A stretch of DNA of 59,387 nt from Actinomycetes bacterium (GTDB lineage: Bacteria > Actinomycetota > Coriobacteriia > Coriobacteriales > Eggerthellaceae). A model generated the notes under the pieces. It made no database searches and had not been told where the DNA came from. It saw only the letters and a list, made by a program, of their open reading frames with translations. Position 1 is the stretch's first letter. The number at the start of each line of letters is the position of its first letter. Shown here in pieces: positions 17,808 through 25,476 of the stretch. Location of the stretch: positions 1-59,387 of the forward strand of contig JAEYEL010000189.1 of assembly GCA_023403475.1 (NCBI GenBank), given 5' to 3'. The translations under genes were made by a program, and so were the position numbers.

Positions 17808-18380
17808 ATGGAGAGGCTGAACAAGATAGCCCAAGTGGCCGCCGTCGTATTGGAGGTCGTATTCTTCGTCGCGCAGGGGCTGCTCCTGCTCGCGTTCCTA
17901 GCGTCGTTCATCTACCCCGACGGCATGGGAGCGTTTGTCGGGGATATCTCGGATGCCCGCTTCGAAAGGGTCGAGCTCAACGGCTTCGGGATAAACGTGG
18001 CGGCAAACGGCCAGATCCTTTGGGGACAGATGCGAATAGCCCTCATCTGCGGCTTCATAACGAGCGGCCTCATGGCCATGGTTTTCCGCAACGTGTCCCT
18101 CATCTTCAAAACGACCCGCGGCAAGACGTGGTTCTCGCAGGGAGAGACGCCGTTTCAGAAGGACAACGTGCGCATGGTGCGCGAGATAGGCATATTCTGC
18201 ATATCGGTGCCCGTCGTGGCGGAGGCCTTCAACATCCTGGCTGCCGCATGCTTCGGAGCGGATGTGACGGACGGCGCGGTGTCAATAAACGGCATCATCC
18301 TGGGCGTGCTTGTGCTCTGCCTGTCGCAGTACTTCGCCTACGGCATGCAGCTCCAGCGCGAGACCGACGGGCTGGTGTAG
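17808..18380 (+). CDS. DUF2975-like four-helix membrane protein
   Basis: A 190-residue protein with hydrophobic segments near residues 10-35, 75-95, 125-150 and 160-180. The motif RGKTWFSQGETPFQKDNVRMV between helices 2 and 3 matches the DUF2975 pattern (variants of TPF...N...L). Such proteins are usually paired with a small YozG-like HTH gene, as here (18384-18614, 3-bp gap). The ATG at 17808 has AAAGGAAGG upstream. Function is unknown; a membrane sensor controlling the HTH partner is a reasonable guess. Confidence 0.75.
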   Translation: MERLNKIAQVAAVVLEVVFFVAQGLLLLAFLASFIYPDGMGAFVGDISDARFERVELNGFGINVAANGQILWGQMRIALICGFITSGLMAMVFRNVSLIFKTTRGKTWFSQGETPFQKDNVRMVREIGIFCISVPVVAEAFNILAAACFGADVTDGAVSINGIILGVLVLCLSQYFAYGMQLQRETDGLV

Positions 18381-18383
18381 GCC

Positions 18384-18614
18384 ATGGGCAGGATCAAGCT
18401 CACCTTGAACGTCATGATGGCGCGGCGCGACATGTCGCTCAACGAGCTCGCCGAGCGCGTGGGGATAAGCCAAGTGAACCTCTCGAAGATCAAGAACAAC
18501 CACGTGACCGCCATCCGCTTCTCGACGCTTGCGGGCATCTGCGAGGCGCTTGACTGCACGCCGGGAGACATCTTGGAATACATTCCTGAAGGCGACGGAG
18601 CGGAAAGCGAATAA
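18384..18614 (+). CDS. small XRE/YozG-like HTH regulator
   Basis: A 76-residue protein that is almost only a Cro/C1 HTH: MARRDMSLNELAERVGISQVNLS then IRFSTLAGICEALDCTPGDILEY, the end typical of YozG-like regulators. It is read three bases after the membrane-protein gene and likely cotranscribed. Probable autoregulator at the palindrome at 17713-17745. Confidence 0.85.
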   Translation: MGRIKLTLNVMMARRDMSLNELAERVGISQVNLSKIKNNHVTAIRFSTLAGICEALDCTPGDILEYIPEGDGAESE

Positions 18615-18728
18615 TCGGGCGCGAGTGCGATTTGCCGCGCTGAACAGGCTCTCGTAACCAGCGGTTGCCTTGATCTCCGAGAATTAGCATCCGCAGGTTG
18701 GTGGCATGCAACGCCCCGGTGCCCTAGA

Positions 18729-18756
18729 TTCGTCCATGCCGGCACATATGGACGAA
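18729..18756 (+). promoter_or_regulatory. palindromic operator upstream of the XRE-membrane gene
   Basis: TTCGTCCAT (18729-18737) and ATGGACGAA (18748-18756) are perfect inverted arms with a 10-nt spacer, ending 19 bp before the ATG at 18776. A TAGATT just upstream may be the -10, which would place the operator over the transcription start. Confidence 0.65.
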
Positions 18757-18775
18757 CGATACAAAGGAACTAATC

Positions 18776-19798
18776 ATGGCATTCAGAGAGAATCTGCTGC
18801 ACCTTCGTGCGGCGAACAACATGACGCAAGAGGCGCTTGCGGCCCGCATCGGCGTGAGCCGCCAGGCAGTGGCGAAGTGGGAGTCGGGTGCATCCACGCC
18901 AGAGATGGAGAAGCTGCTCGCCTTATGCGAGCTCTTCGGATGCACGCTCGATATCCTCGTGACGGGCGACCTCACCGCCGAGCAGCCTAACCCCTCGCTC
19001 GCGCAGAAAGGACAGCCGTCCGACCTCTTCGGCTACGACGAGCTCATGCGCACGTTCGACTGGAAGATCCCGACGGGTGTGGCGCTCATCATATTGGGAG
19101 TTGCCTTCTGCGCGCTGTTCGGCGGATTGTCGGATGCCGGTGTCTTGGCTGAGAACATAGCCGCAGGATTCGGCGTGCTCTTCCTCTTCGCAGGCATAGG
19201 CTCAGGCCTGGCGCTCATAATTCCGGCAGGGCTTGCGCATTCGGCATTCGTGAAAAAGCACCCTTACTTAGAGGACTTCTATACGGAGGCGGACAAGGCG
19301 AATGCGCGGTCCCAGTTCGCCCGAGAGTTCGTCTTCGGCATCTGCCTTATTTTCCTGGGGATAGTTCAGGTAGTCTTCTTTGCCTCAGGTGCCGATGAGG
19401 CATCCATAAGCGATGTCTTCCCCGCCTTCTCCATGCTCGTCTGCATAGCGGTCGGGGTCTGGCTCATCGTGCATGGTGCGCTCATCTTGGGGCGCACGAA
19501 CATCGCCGAGTACAACAAGGAATCCGCAAACGAGGTGAGCCTGTCCGACATAGACAGCGCGAATCTGACGGACGAGCAGCGAGCCCGCGTCCTTGCGCTC
19601 AAGCACGAGAGCCGAATTGTGGGGTCTGTATGCGGATGCATCATGATCGTGGCGACTATCATTGCGCTCAGCATGCTGTTTGTACCTATGGGCAAAGGCG
19701 ATGAGGTTTACGAGTTCTTCTGGCTCCCTTGGCTTATCGGCGGCCTTCTCTGCGGCGCCGTAACGCTGATCTTGAAGGCATGCGGTAAAGCAGATTGA
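18776..19798 (+). CDS. XRE regulator fused to a multi-pass membrane domain
   Basis: A 340-residue protein. Residues 1-65 form an HTH_3 domain (NMTQEALAARIGVSRQAVAKWESGAS). The rest has about five hydrophobic helices (around 100-120, 125-150, 185-205, 215-235, 280-300, 315-335) separated by charged loops. AAAGGAAC precedes the ATG. The fusion suggests a membrane-held transcription factor that reads envelope state directly (inference). Confidence 0.82.
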   Translation: MAFRENLLHLRAANNMTQEALAARIGVSRQAVAKWESGASTPEMEKLLALCELFGCTLDILVTGDLTAEQPNPSLAQKGQPSDLFGYDELMRTFDWKIPTGVALIILGVAFCALFGGLSDAGVLAENIAAGFGVLFLFAGIGSGLALIIPAGLAHSAFVKKHPYLEDFYTEADKANARSQFAREFVFGICLIFLGIVQVVFFASGADEASISDVFPAFSMLVCIAVGVWLIVHGALILGRTNIAEYNKESANEVSLSDIDSANLTDEQRARVLALKHESRIVGSVCGCIMIVATIIALSMLFVPMGKGDEVYEFFWLPWLIGGLLCGAVTLILKACGKAD

Positions 19799-19831
19799 TG
19801 CGCAGAAGCAATCGACGCATCGAATGCGTGC

Positions 19832-20131
19832 ATGGCAAGCCTCACCAAAGACGAGTGGGATGCCAAAGAGCTTCTGGAAGAGGCCATCAAGGTGCAGCTT
19901 CGCATCGCAGTGGCGACAGGCGACCCGAAAAGCGATGAGGCGCAGAAGCTGGCACGTATGCACAAGAAATGGATAACGATCCACTGGGGCGAGGGTTACC
20001 CGATTTTGGAGTACATAGGAGCAGTCAGGGGATATCTGCAAGACCCCCGGTTCATCGAGTACTATGACTCGGCGGCAGGCGAAGGGGCGGCGAAGTTCCT
20101 CGCCGATGCCGTGGAGACCGCATACTTATAA
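19832..20131 (+). CDS. TipAS-like ligand-binding domain protein, orphan or remnant
   Basis: A 99-residue protein resembling the C-terminal antibiotic-binding domain of TipA-type MerR regulators: an LARMHKKWITIHW stretch followed by a YLQDPRFIEYYD and GAAKFLADAVETAY end. The MerR DNA-binding part is missing, so it is either a stand-alone drug-binding protein like TipAS or a 3' fragment of a decayed regulator. No clear ribosome binding site is seen, and the next gene is also a fragment, which favours decay. Confidence 0.6.
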   Translation: MASLTKDEWDAKELLEEAIKVQLRIAVATGDPKSDEAQKLARMHKKWITIHWGEGYPILEYIGAVRGYLQDPRFIEYYDSAAGEGAAKFLADAVETAYL

Positions 20132-20138
20132 TGTTCCC

Positions 20139-20264
20139 ATGAAACAAATGATAAGAGACATGAAACCAAGCGAATACCCCTTGCTCAAGGACTTCCTCCT
20201 CGATGCGATATACATCGGTGACGGAGCGGACGAGACCGAGTGGATGATAGTTCGGAACCTTTAG
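20139..20264 (+). pseudogene. N-terminal fragment of a GNAT acetyltransferase
   Basis: Forty-one codons with the family start MIRDMKPSEYPLLKDFLLDAIYI, typical of the first strand and helix of GNAT N-acetyltransferases, then a stop. The acetyl-CoA-binding part is absent. It starts seven bases after the TipAS-like gene. Confidence 0.65.
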
Positions 20265-20373
20265 CGAGTGAAACCACTGGCTCTGGACGGTACTGGCATC
20301 CCGTCGAAACGGGCGTGTGGCTCCATGCGACCCCGCGTCACCAAAATAATCTCAAAAAAGTTCGTGAAAACCC

Positions 20374-20404
20374 TTGCTCGTGACGCGGCGTCGCATTGTA
20401 GAAA
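20374..20404 (+). promoter_or_regulatory. MerR-type promoter with 19-bp spacer and central dyad
   Basis: TTGCTC (20374-20379), a 19-bp spacer and TAGAAA (20399-20404). The spacer contains the perfect dyad GACGC-G-GCGTC (20382-20392). Over-long spacers with a central palindrome are the hallmark of promoters activated by MerR-family proteins, and the next gene encodes one. Confidence 0.6.
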
Positions 20405-20426
20405 CGCATGCAGGAGGTGAAAAGCC

Positions 20427-21203
20427 ATGGATGAAAACAAATACACAACCGGAGAGCTGGCAGATGCATGCGGTACCACGGTGCGCACCGTCCAATACTA
20501 TGATGGCAAAGAGCTGCTCTCGCCTTCAGGATATACGGAAGGAGGAAGGCGCCTGTATACGTTGTCAGATGCGAAGCGGCTGCGCCTTATCCTCATGCTG
20601 AAATCCTTGGGGCTTGCGCTTTCGCAGATCAAGGGCGTGCTTGAAAGCCCGAACAGCGCAAGCATCCTAAGCGCCCTTCTCGATGAGCGCGAACAGGCAA
20701 TCGTCGAGGAGCAGAAGCGGCAAAACGAGGTGCTGGGCACCATACAGGAGCTCAAGGCGAACATCCTGCTTTCCGGCGATCTCAAGACGTTGGCCGACAC
20801 ATCCATGGCAAAACTCATGGAAGATGCAAAAGCAAGAAAGCGTTGGCATGGATTGATGATCCTGCTCGGCATCGTGATGGACGTGCTGTGGATCGGAGCG
20901 CTTATCTATGGGATAACGAGCGGCATATGGTGGCCGTTTCCCGTAGCACTTGTGATAGTCGCTATTCTAGTGCTTTGGATGGTGTGCCGCTACGATTCGC
21001 ACGTGACATATCTCTGTCCCGCCTGCGGTGCGCAGTTCCGCCCGCGCCTCGGGGCATTCTTCGTCTCGCGCCACACGCCCAAGACGAGGAAGCTCACCTG
21101 TCCCTGCTGCGGCGAGAAAGACTGGTGTGTGGAGCACTACCATGCGAAGCGGGTCGACATCGCATCGGGCGAATGTCTGCCGGGCACATGCAATAGAAGC
21201 TAG
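20427..21203 (+). CDS. MerR-family regulator fused to membrane helices and a zinc ribbon
   Basis: A 258-residue protein. Residues 1-75 are a MerR DNA-binding domain (YTTGELADACGTTVRTVQYYDGKELLSP), then a coiled-coil-like linker to about 140, two hydrophobic helices at about 145-190, and a C-terminal zinc-ribbon-like part with CPAC and CPCC pairs. AGGAGG lies upstream. The membrane and zinc parts in a MerR protein are unusual and suggest sensing at the membrane. Its 3' end overlaps the recombinase gene by four bases, tail to tail. Confidence 0.82.
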   Translation: MDENKYTTGELADACGTTVRTVQYYDGKELLSPSGYTEGGRRLYTLSDAKRLRLILMLKSLGLALSQIKGVLESPNSASILSALLDEREQAIVEEQKRQNEVLGTIQELKANILLSGDLKTLADTSMAKLMEDAKARKRWHGLMILLGIVMDVLWIGALIYGITSGIWWPFPVALVIVAILVLWMVCRYDSHVTYLCPACGAQFRPRLGAFFVSRHTPKTRKLTCPCCGEKDWCVEHYHAKRVDIASGECLPGTCNRS

Positions 21204-22768
21204 AGTTCGCTGCCGTCCTTGAAGGTGACGGTAATGGTGCCGTCCTCATGCACGGTCGCGAAGTCCACGATGGCATGCCACAGGCGCTCGTCGAATTTTG
21301 CCACAACGTCGGGAGCGGACTCCATGTCGGCTATGAACACATCGGCATCTGCACGGGCGGCCGCTCTCCTGGATATCTCCGCATCCGCCTCGGCGAGCGC
21401 GGCCTCGGCCTCCTCCGCGCGCTTCACGAGCGCGTCGTAGCGGCGGCGGTAGTCCTCCTGGTCGAGGGCGACGCGGGCGTTCTCGGCGATGCACTTGTCG
21501 ATGAGGGCGTATGATGCCTCGACCTCCGCGCGGAGCACATCCCGCTCCTCCTCCAGAGTTGCCGTCGCCAGAGCGGCATCCATGGCACGGCGCAAGGCTG
21601 CGCAGACCTCCTCGCGCTTCGGGAGCAGCTTGTTGACAGCCTTGACGAAGGCTTCTTCCAGCTCCTCCTCCGTCACGTGCGGCGTCGGGCAGACCTCGCC
21701 CTCGAACTTTCCGTTGCACTGCCAGATGACGCGGCGGTACTTGTCGTTGGAGTGCCATACCTTGGGGCCGTACCATGCGCCGCAGTGGGCGCACTTGACC
21801 TTCGAGGAGAAAGGGGACGCGCAGCTTCTGTAGCCTCCCCGCGAGCGGGCTGACACCTCGCGCTGCGCCGCCTCGAAGACGGCCGGTTCGATGATGGCCT
21901 CGTGGTCGCCCTCGACGTAGTACTGCGGCACCTCGCCCTCGTTCACCTTCTGGCGCTTGGTGAGGAAGTCCACCGTGAACCGCTTCTGGAGCAGGGCGTC
22001 TCCCTTGTACTTCTCGTTTGTGAGTATCGACTTCACGGTGCCCTGCACCCACTTGCCCTTGCCGCCTGGGGTGGGGATGCCGTCCTCTGTGAGCGCGACG
22101 GCGATGGCGCGGTAGGTCTTGCCCGAGAGGAACATGGAGTAGATGCGGCGCACCACCTTCGCCTGCTCGGGGTTGACGACGAGGCTCCCGTCCTCGCCAC
22201 GGTCGTAGCCGAGGAAGCGCGAGAAGGGAACCGTCACCTTGCCGTCGGCGAACCTCTTCCGCTGGCCCCATGTGCAGTTCTCCGAGATCGAGCGGCTCTC
22301 CTCCTGCGCGAGCGACGACATTATGGTGAGCAGGAGCTCGCCCTTGCCGTCGAAGGTCCAGATGTTCTCCTTCTCGAAGAAGACCTCGACTCCCGCCTCC
22401 TTGAGCGAGCGTATTGTGGTGAGGCTGTCGACGGTGTTCCTGGCGAATCGGGAGACGGACTTCGCGACGATGAGATCGATATCGCCTGCGAGGGCGTCCG
22501 CCACCATGGCCTTGAATCCCTCGCGGCGCTTGGTGGACGTGCCCGTTATGCCCTCGCCTGTGTATATGCCTGCGAGCACCCAGCCGTCGCGCTCCTCGAT
22601 GTAGCGCGTGTAGTAGTCCACCTGCGCCTCGTAGCTCGTGAGCTGCTCCTCGTGGTCGGTGGACACGCGGGCATATGCCGCCACACGGCGCACGGATGCG
22701 GCTCCAACCGGGGCTGCGGTGAAACGCTGGCGGGTCGCGGGTATGGTGGTGACGCGCCTACTCGCCAT
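21200..22768 (-). CDS. large serine recombinase (integrase of the element)
   Basis: A 522-residue recombinase. The N-terminal resolvase domain starts RRVAAYARVSTDHEEQ with catalytic Ser36; AKSVSRFARNTVD carries active-site arginines. A recombinase domain follows (about 180-290), then a zinc ribbon with CAHCGAWYG and a later pair of cysteines, a coiled coil (about 395-470), and a short tail ending DGTITVTFKDGSEL. This class integrates between simple attP and attB sites with a 2-bp core, as rebuilt for this element. It is the only intact integrase in the window. Its ATG overlaps the end of a second recombinase remnant. Confidence 0.93.
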   Translation of the reverse strand: MASRRVTTIPATRQRFTAAPVGAASVRRVAAYARVSTDHEEQLTSYEAQVDYYTRYIEERDGWVLAGIYTGEGITGTSTKRREGFKAMVADALAGDIDLIVAKSVSRFARNTVDSLTTIRSLKEAGVEVFFEKENIWTFDGKGELLLTIMSSLAQEESRSISENCTWGQRKRFADGKVTVPFSRFLGYDRGEDGSLVVNPEQAKVVRRIYSMFLSGKTYRAIAVALTEDGIPTPGGKGKWVQGTVKSILTNEKYKGDALLQKRFTVDFLTKRQKVNEGEVPQYYVEGDHEAIIEPAVFEAAQREVSARSRGGYRSCASPFSSKVKCAHCGAWYGPKVWHSNDKYRRVIWQCNGKFEGEVCPTPHVTEEELEEAFVKAVNKLLPKREEVCAALRRAMDAALATATLEEERDVLRAEVEASYALIDKCIAENARVALDQEDYRRRYDALVKRAEEAEAALAEADAEISRRAAARADADVFIADMESAPDVVAKFDERLWHAIVDFATVHEDGTITVTFKDGSEL

Positions 22769-22940
22769 CGCGCTCCGCCTTCTTCTTAGCCCAGGCCCTC
22801 TTCATGGCCTCGCTCATGCGCCGCTTCTCAGCATCCGTGCGCGGCCGTCTGCGCCTGGGGTCTTGGTAGGCGCTCTGTATCTCCCGGCCGTCCTTCAGAT
22901 GTATCGTCATGCTTCCGTGGTCTATGCCGATATGGTCGAT
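22758..22940 (-). pseudogene. C-terminal remnant of a second large serine recombinase
   Basis: Sixty codons open from the IS edge at 22940 to a TAG at 22758, reading IDHIGIDHGSMTIHLKDGRE and a basic tail. This resembles the tail of the intact recombinase (DGTITVTFKDGSEL). The stop overlaps the start of the intact recombinase by 11 bases, as in tandem recombinase pairs. The rest of the gene is missing, replaced by the IS. A short separate gene from the ATG at 22910 (50 aa) is an alternative. Confidence 0.6.
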
Positions 22941-22979
22941 TGACCTGTGTCAAGATTTCGGACACGGAAGCTCGAGGAA

Positions 22980-23900
22980 TTAGGCGGCCATGGGAAGCAC
23001 CTTTGATTCTGGCATCGTCCGCTCGAAGAACGATTCCATGGCTTTCGCGGGTATCCGGTAGCCGATGGTGGAGTGCGGCCGCCTGCGGTTGCAGCCGGCC
23101 TCGATGAACCCGACGACGGCGTGCTTGGCGTCGGCCCTGGTGGCGAAGCTCCTGCGATAGTACATCTCGTTCTTCAGGGTCGCGAAGAAGGACTCCGCAA
23201 CGGCGTTGTCGCGGCAGTTTCCGGTGCGGCTGCAGGAAAGCCGCACGTCGTTGGCGCGCGCCCGCTCGGCGAGCGTCCTGCCGGTGTATTGGGCGCCCCT
23301 GTCGCTGCAGAATATGGCGTTTCCGGCCACGTAGCCGCGCGACTTGGCCGACTCGAGCGCCGCCGCCCGCGATGTCGGCGGTCATGCGGTCCGAGAGCGA
23401 CCAGCCGACCACCATGCGCGCGCAGGTCGATCACCGTGGCCAGGTACAGCCATCCCTCGCCGGTGCGCAGGTACGTGATGTCGCCTGCGAGCCTGCAGGT
23501 GGGAACGGGGCTGGTGAAGTCGCGGCGCACCGGGTCGGGGCGCGGCTTCGCCTTGGGGTCTGGGATCGCGGTCCTCTTCTTGGCGTTGGGCGCGCGGCCG
23601 CGTATGCCCGGCCCGCGCATCAGCTTCAGCGCCCTGTAGCGCGCAAGGCGGCGGAAGTCCGGCGGCGGCATCGCGTGCGCGAAGCGGAAGCCGAACCTGC
23701 GGTCGGGCTCCGGCCGCACGCGCATCACCGCGTCGCGCTCGACGGCCCAGTCGTCTTCCGGGCAGCCGTTGGCCAGCCGCGAGCAGAGGCTCGAGCGGCT
23801 CACGCCGAGCACGCGGGCCATCAGCTTCACGGGGAATCCGGCCTTCTCCGCCAGCATGAGCCGGTAGCGTGCGGCTACGCCTGCTCCCCGGCGAAGAAGG
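22980..23900 (-). pseudogene. IS3-type orfB (DDE transposase), two frameshifts
   Basis: The transposase is split over three frames. Frame one covers the HTH part and DITYLRTGEGWLYLATVIDL (first Asp). Near 23415 the reading moves to a frame with MVVGWSLSDRMTADI, and near 23370 to a third with DRGAQYTG (second Asp) and NAVAESFFATLKNEM (Glu), ending at the TAA at 22980. Both slips lie in GC repeats. The upper boundary is approximate because IS3 orfB is normally read by frameshift from orfA. As sequenced it cannot make an active enzyme. Confidence 0.8.
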
Positions 23901-24159
23901 CCGCCGCTTTCTTCGGGAACGCGTTCCCCGTCTCGAGCTCGCGTATGCGCTTGCGCGCCTCGCGCAGCTCGCGGTCCTCGGCCTTCGGGTCGGGGTGGTC
24001 GGAAAGCTCCCGCCTGCGCTTTATCACCCATTGGTTGACCGTTTTGGAATTGAGGCCCAGTTCCCTGCAGCATTCCGAGATCGGCCTTCCCGTCGAGATC
24101 ACGTAGTCGGCGGTCTCGCGCCTGAACTCGTCGGCGTGCTTGGCGGCTGGGTTGGCCAT
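23875..24159 (-). CDS. IS3-type orfA (transposase HTH protein)
   Basis: A 94-residue protein with an HTH_Tnp_1-type domain (EFRRETADYVISTGRPISEC then GLNSKTVNQWVIKRRRE) and a C-terminal leucine-zipper-like helix. AAGGAAGG lies upstream of the ATG at 24159, which was preferred to the ATG at 24192. Confidence 0.82.
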   Translation of the reverse strand: MANPAAKHADEFRRETADYVISTGRPISECCRELGLNSKTVNQWVIKRRRELSDHPDPKAEDRELREARKRIRELETGNAFPKKAAAFFAGEQA

Positions 24160-24244
24160 GCTCGCCTTCCTTTCGTCGTCGTTGGTATGCATTCTAGATG
24201 ATTGGCTCCTCTAGCATGCGTGTCCGAAAGAACGATACAGGTCA

Positions 24245-24561
24245 GAGATGAGCAGCACCTCCTCGGGCGTGGTGAAGTCGGCGAGTTTCGACCCCTCGAG
24301 CACGTCCGCGCCGTCCCCCTCGAGCAGAGCGTCGAGCGAGGACACGTCGCCGCTTGCCGCGTAGGCGCACAAGCCGCACTCGCCGTCGCAGAGCCACACC
24401 TTCTTCTGCGGGCAGCGGCACCTGCCGTGGTACTGCATGCGCTTGCGGTGCGCATCAATCGGGTTCTGATAGGCGCGATAGGGCTCCTCGTCCATCTCCA
24501 CCCACCGCTTGAGGCCCCTGATGTAGACCTTTTTCTTGCAGTCGTTATTCCGGTTGCGCAT
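24245..24561 (-). pseudogene. sigma-factor-like gene of integrative elements, 3' end lost to the IS
   Basis: About 105 native codons, then reading into IS DNA to a stop at 24211. The protein starts MRNRNNDCKKKVYIRG, has WVEMDEEPYRAYQNPIDAHR, then cysteine pairs (CRCP, CDGECGLC) and an acidic SSLDALLEGDGADVLEG stretch ending at TTPEEVLLIS where the IS begins. This resembles the N-terminal part of sigma-70-like proteins found next to serine recombinases in integrative elements (recognised from memory). An AGGAGG six bases before the ATG fixes the start. The DNA-binding C-terminal half is missing. Confidence 0.6.
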
Positions 24562-24610
24562 GGCGCGCCTCCTGTCTCTTCTGGAGACGGAGGCGTCGCG
24601 GGTGCGCACG

Positions 24611-24687
24611 AGAAAAGGGCGGTCGCAACCGGACGGGTTTCACTCCGTCTCTGATTGCAACCGCCCTTTCGGTAGGCCGTCGCTTTT
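24611..24687. other. long hairpin followed by T6, between convergent leaders
   Basis: GAAAAGGGCGGTCGCAA (from 24611) can pair with the TTGCAACCGCCCTTTC arm ending near 24669, with an inner GACGG/CCGTC stem; TTTTTT is at 24682-24687. On the plus strand it resembles a terminator with a delayed U-run; on the minus strand it is the 5' leader of the sigma-like gene and could control it. Confidence 0.55.
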
Positions 24688-24789
24688 TTGCCTTCCCTGC
24701 CCGAGCCCGAAACTGCCCTAGGTGCGCCCGTGCAGGCTTATGTGTTGCGGGTGGTTTAACGTCATACCCAGGACGGCGTCAGCCGCGAG

Positions 24790-24972
24790 CTAAACGCTCG
24801 CGACGCGGATGCCTTGAATCTCGTTGAAGAGGTCGGACAAGTCGCACTCGTCCATGGCCTCAAGAACACCGCCGTAACGCTTGACGGCAGCTAAGGCATC
24901 CTGGTAAGACTCGATGTCCTCAATGAGGTCGAGTTCGAATTGGATGCTGTATATGAAGTCGTTAACAGTCAT
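24790..24972 (-). CDS. small acidic protein of unknown function
   Basis: A 60-residue protein from an ATG at 24972 with GGTGGG seven bases upstream; a longer reading frame to 25167 has no such signal. It is rich in Asp and Glu (FELDLIEDIESYQDAL, later EAMDECDLSDLFNEI) and has no membrane segment. It lies upstream of the sigma-like gene on the same strand and close to the defence cargo. A DNA-mimic or small regulator is conceivable, but I do not recognise the family. Confidence 0.5.
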   Translation of the reverse strand: MTVNDFIYSIQFELDLIEDIESYQDALAAVKRYGGVLEAMDECDLSDLFNEIQGIRVASV

Positions 24973-25236
24973 TAATCCCACCAACCAAATCACTCTTCGT
25001 TCTGCGTTTGAATCCAAGGTACCGAGGAGGGATAGGCCGTCGTTAGGGCTCGGCGTTGAGAAAAAGTTGAGAAAAAGTTGGAGCCATTGGATAGGGACGG
25101 TTGGAAGGGATTTCGCAGCCTGTGCGCGACCAAATGTGGATATCGAATTCACATTTGTGCATTTCATATATTTCTGAATGAACCCGATTGCTAAAATTGA
25201 GACAGCAATTGATGGATCTACTTCAAGGGGTTGAAA
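24973..25236. other. divergent intergenic region before the defence genes
   Basis: This 264-bp AT-rich gap separates the minus-strand small gene from the plus-strand XRE gene. ATTGCT (25187-25192) and AGCAAT (25204-25209) are inverted half-sites 28 bp before the XRE start and may be its operator. No clear -35/-10 pair is seen. Confidence 0.4.
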
Positions 25237-25440
25237 GTGTCTTTTAGCTACAAGAAGCTTTGGAAGTTGCTCATCGATAACGACATGATGAAGAAGGATT
25301 TGATGAAAAAGGCGAAGATTACGTCCTCTACCATGGCGAGGCTTGGGAAGGATAAGCCGGTAAGCATGGACGCACTTGCAAGAATCTGTAGCGTGCTCAA
25401 TTGCAACATTGGGGACATCGTCGATTTCGTCAAAGATTAG
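25237..25440 (+). CDS. small XRE HTH regulator upstream of hamAB
   Basis: A 67-residue Cro/C1-type protein: YKKLWKLLIDNDMMKKDLMK, KITSSTMARLGKDKPVSMDA and a CSVLNCNIGDIVDF end. The GTG at 25237 was chosen because AAGGGG lies six bases upstream; a TTG at 25231 would touch the ribosome binding site. It lies 36 bp before hamA on the same strand and probably sets defence expression. Confidence 0.8.
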   Translation: MSFSYKKLWKLLIDNDMMKKDLMKKAKITSSTMARLGKDKPVSMDALARICSVLNCNIGDIVDFVKD

Positions 25441-25476
25441 AGTTCCAGAAGCTAGCAGGAGAAGGGAAGTCCTCGT

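Larger units (their letters stand above)
22941..24244 (-). mobile_element. IS3-type insertion sequence, decayed
   Basis: A 1,304-bp element with imperfect terminal inverted repeats: both ends start TGACCTGT and share TTCGGACACG at positions 17-26 of the repeat. It holds orfA and a frameshifted orfB on the minus strand. No target duplication is visible (GAT on one side, GAG on the other), in line with an adjacent deletion: upstream it cuts a sigma-like gene, downstream it leaves only a recombinase tail. Confidence 0.85.

Noticed and set aside
24190..24250. Target-site duplication of the IS3-type element
   Set aside because: Flanks GAT and GAG do not match over 3-4 bp, so none can be claimed.
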